Positions 60,367 through 64,000 of a DNA stretch of 64,000 nt are shown here, piece by piece. The position numbers were made by a program, and so were the translations under genes. Each line of letters begins with the position of its first letter. Positions within the stretch are counted from its first letter, which is position 1. Below the pieces are notes generated by a model. It was given only the letters and a program-made list of their open reading frames with translations. It made no database searches and was not told the origin of the DNA. The DNA lies in assembly GCF_007565055.1 (NCBI RefSeq), contig NC_044559.1, positions 41,906,546 through 41,970,545 of the forward strand, in the 5' to 3' direction. Source of the DNA: Rhinopithecus roxellana. Taxonomy: Eukaryota; Chordata; Mammalia; Primates; Cercopithecidae.

Positions 60367-61383
60367 ATGGGGAAAAAGCAGGGCAGAAAAGCTGGAAATT
60401 CAAAAAATAAGAGCGCATCTCCCCCTGCAAAGGAGCGCAGCTCATCGCCAGCAACGAATCAAAGCTGGACAGAGAATGACTTTGACGAGATGAGAGAAGA
60501 AGGCTTCAGTCCATCAAACTTCTCAGAGCTAAAGGAGGAATTACGTACCCAGCGCAAAGAAACTAAAAATCTTGAAAAAAGAGTGGAAGAATTGATAGCT
60601 AGAGTAATTAATGCAGAGAAGGTCATAAACGAAATGACAGAGATGAAAACCATGACACGAGAAATACATGACAAATGCACAAGCTTCAGTAACCGACTTG
60701 ATCAACTGGAAGAAAGAGTATCAGCGATTGAGGATCAAATGAATGAAATGAAGCAAGAAGAGAAACCAAAAGAAAAAAGAAGAAAAAGAAATGAACAAAG
60801 CCTGCAAGAAGTATGGGATTATGTAAAAAGACCAAATCTACATCTGATTGGGGTGCCTGAAAGTGAGGGGGAAAATGGAACCAAGTTGGAAAACACTCTT
60901 CAGGATATCATCCAGGAGAACTTCCCCAACCTAGTAGGGCAGGCCAACATTCAAATTCAGGAAATACAGAGAACGCCACAAAGATACTCCTCGAGAACAG
61001 CAACTCCAAGACACATAATTGCCAGATTCACCAAAGTTGAAATGAAGGAAAAAATCTTAAGGGCAGCCAGAGAGAAAGGTCGGGTTACCCACAAAGGGAA
61101 GCCCATCAGACTAACAGCAGATCTCTTGGCAGAAACTCTACAAGCCAGAAGACAGTGGGGGCCAATATTCAACATTCTTAAAGAAAAGAATTTTCAACCC
61201 AGAATTTCATATCCAGCCAAACTAAGTTTCATAAGTGAAGGAGAAATAAAATCCTTTACAGATAAGCAAATGCTTAGAGATTTTGTCACCACCAGGCCTG
61301 CCTTACAAGAGACCCTGAAGGAAGCACTAAACATGGAAAGGAACAACTGGTACCAGCCATTGCAAAAACATGCCAAAATGTAA
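60367..61383 (+). CDS. LINE-1 ORF1 protein, intact
   Basis: Complete 338-codon frame, the same length as human L1 ORF1p. L1 ORF1p is a trimeric RNA-binding chaperone that coats L1 RNA in the cytoplasm together with ORF2p. Visible parts: a basic, Ser-rich N terminus (MGKKQGRKAGNSKNKS) at residues 1-30; a heptad-rich coiled coil at about 50-150; an RRM-like domain at about 157-252 (RPNLHLIGVPE, TPRHIIARFTKVEMKEK); and a C-terminal domain with RISYPAKLSFISEG near residue 280. It starts at the ATG in aaagatgg, the usual L1 start, 63 bp before ORF2. The coiled coil is the part most different from the human protein that I remember, as is common among primate L1 lineages. No stop or frameshift found. 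Confidence 0.96.
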   Translation: MGKKQGRKAGNSKNKSASPPAKERSSSPATNQSWTENDFDEMREEGFSPSNFSELKEELRTQRKETKNLEKRVEELIARVINAEKVINEMTEMKTMTREIHDKCTSFSNRLDQLEERVSAIEDQMNEMKQEEKPKEKRRKRNEQSLQEVWDYVKRPNLHLIGVPESEGENGTKLENTLQDIIQENFPNLVGQANIQIQEIQRTPQRYSSRTATPRHIIARFTKVEMKEKILRAAREKGRVTHKGKPIRLTADLLAETLQARRQWGPIFNILKEKNFQPRISYPAKLSFISEGEIKSFTDKQMLRDFVTTRPALQETLKEALNMERNNWYQPLQKHAKM

Positions 61384-61446
61384 AGACCATTGAGGCCAGG
61401 AAGAAATTGCATCAACTATCGAGCAAAATAACCAGTTAATATCATA

Positions 61447-64000
<2,554 letters not shown>

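Overview
The window looks like a gene-poor stretch of a primate nuclear chromosome. It is dense in Alu, LINE-1, MIR and L2, MaLR and other endogenous-retrovirus LTRs, and old DNA transposons. The Alu at 28266-28575 carries the motif gagatccggccactgc where human AluY has gagatcgcgccactgc. From memory that variant marks the AluYR-type subfamilies of Old World monkeys, so I favour a macaque/baboon/guenon-like genome over human (inference). I see no cellular protein-coding gene, tRNA, rRNA or CRISPR array. The only long, intact, recognisable protein frame is LINE-1 ORF1 near the right end.

Layout. 0-9.4 kb: partial AluY, two MaLR LTRs (one nested in an L2), an antisense Alu, L1 ends and several MIR/L2 relics. 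9.45-9.93 kb: a 12-copy minisatellite with units of about 39 bp. 10-13.2 kb: antisense L1M pieces, an Alu with target-site duplications and a hAT-type element. 14-17.7 kb: an old sense L1M ORF2 broken up by three different ERV LTRs. 18-27.8 kb: Alus, a cluster of MIRs, a MER20, L2 and two MLT1 LTRs. 27.8-31.2 kb: an antisense L1M carrying an ERV1-type LTR (itself hit by the AluYR) and an MST/THE1 LTR with perfect 5-bp duplications. 31-47 kb: LTRs, MIRs, Alus, an L1M ORF2 fragment, MER20 and MER5A, a TAGA/CAGA microsatellite, a CTCF-like motif and several unique blocks. 47.2-47.6 kb: an isolated L1 5'-end fragment inside an L2. 51.1-51.4 kb: a nearly perfect hairpin with 76-78 bp arms. 51.7-53.05 kb: an almost complete Hsmar2-like mariner with a dead transposase. 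54.7-55.1 kb: an antisense MaLR LTR with perfect duplications. 59.34-64 kb: a LINE-1 of L1PA type, with its 5' UTR, intact ORF1 and an ORF2 broken by two stops and a frameshift, running off the window.

Nothing here works as a multi-gene system. The most interesting local structures are the hairpin with flanking 14-bp direct repeats (best read as a template-switch event), the minisatellite, the 28-bp triplication inside the mariner, the half-intact L1, and the nested insertions that give a relative chronology. Repeat family names come from memory of consensus sequences and should be confirmed with RepeatMasker; boundaries are usually good to about 5-20 bp.
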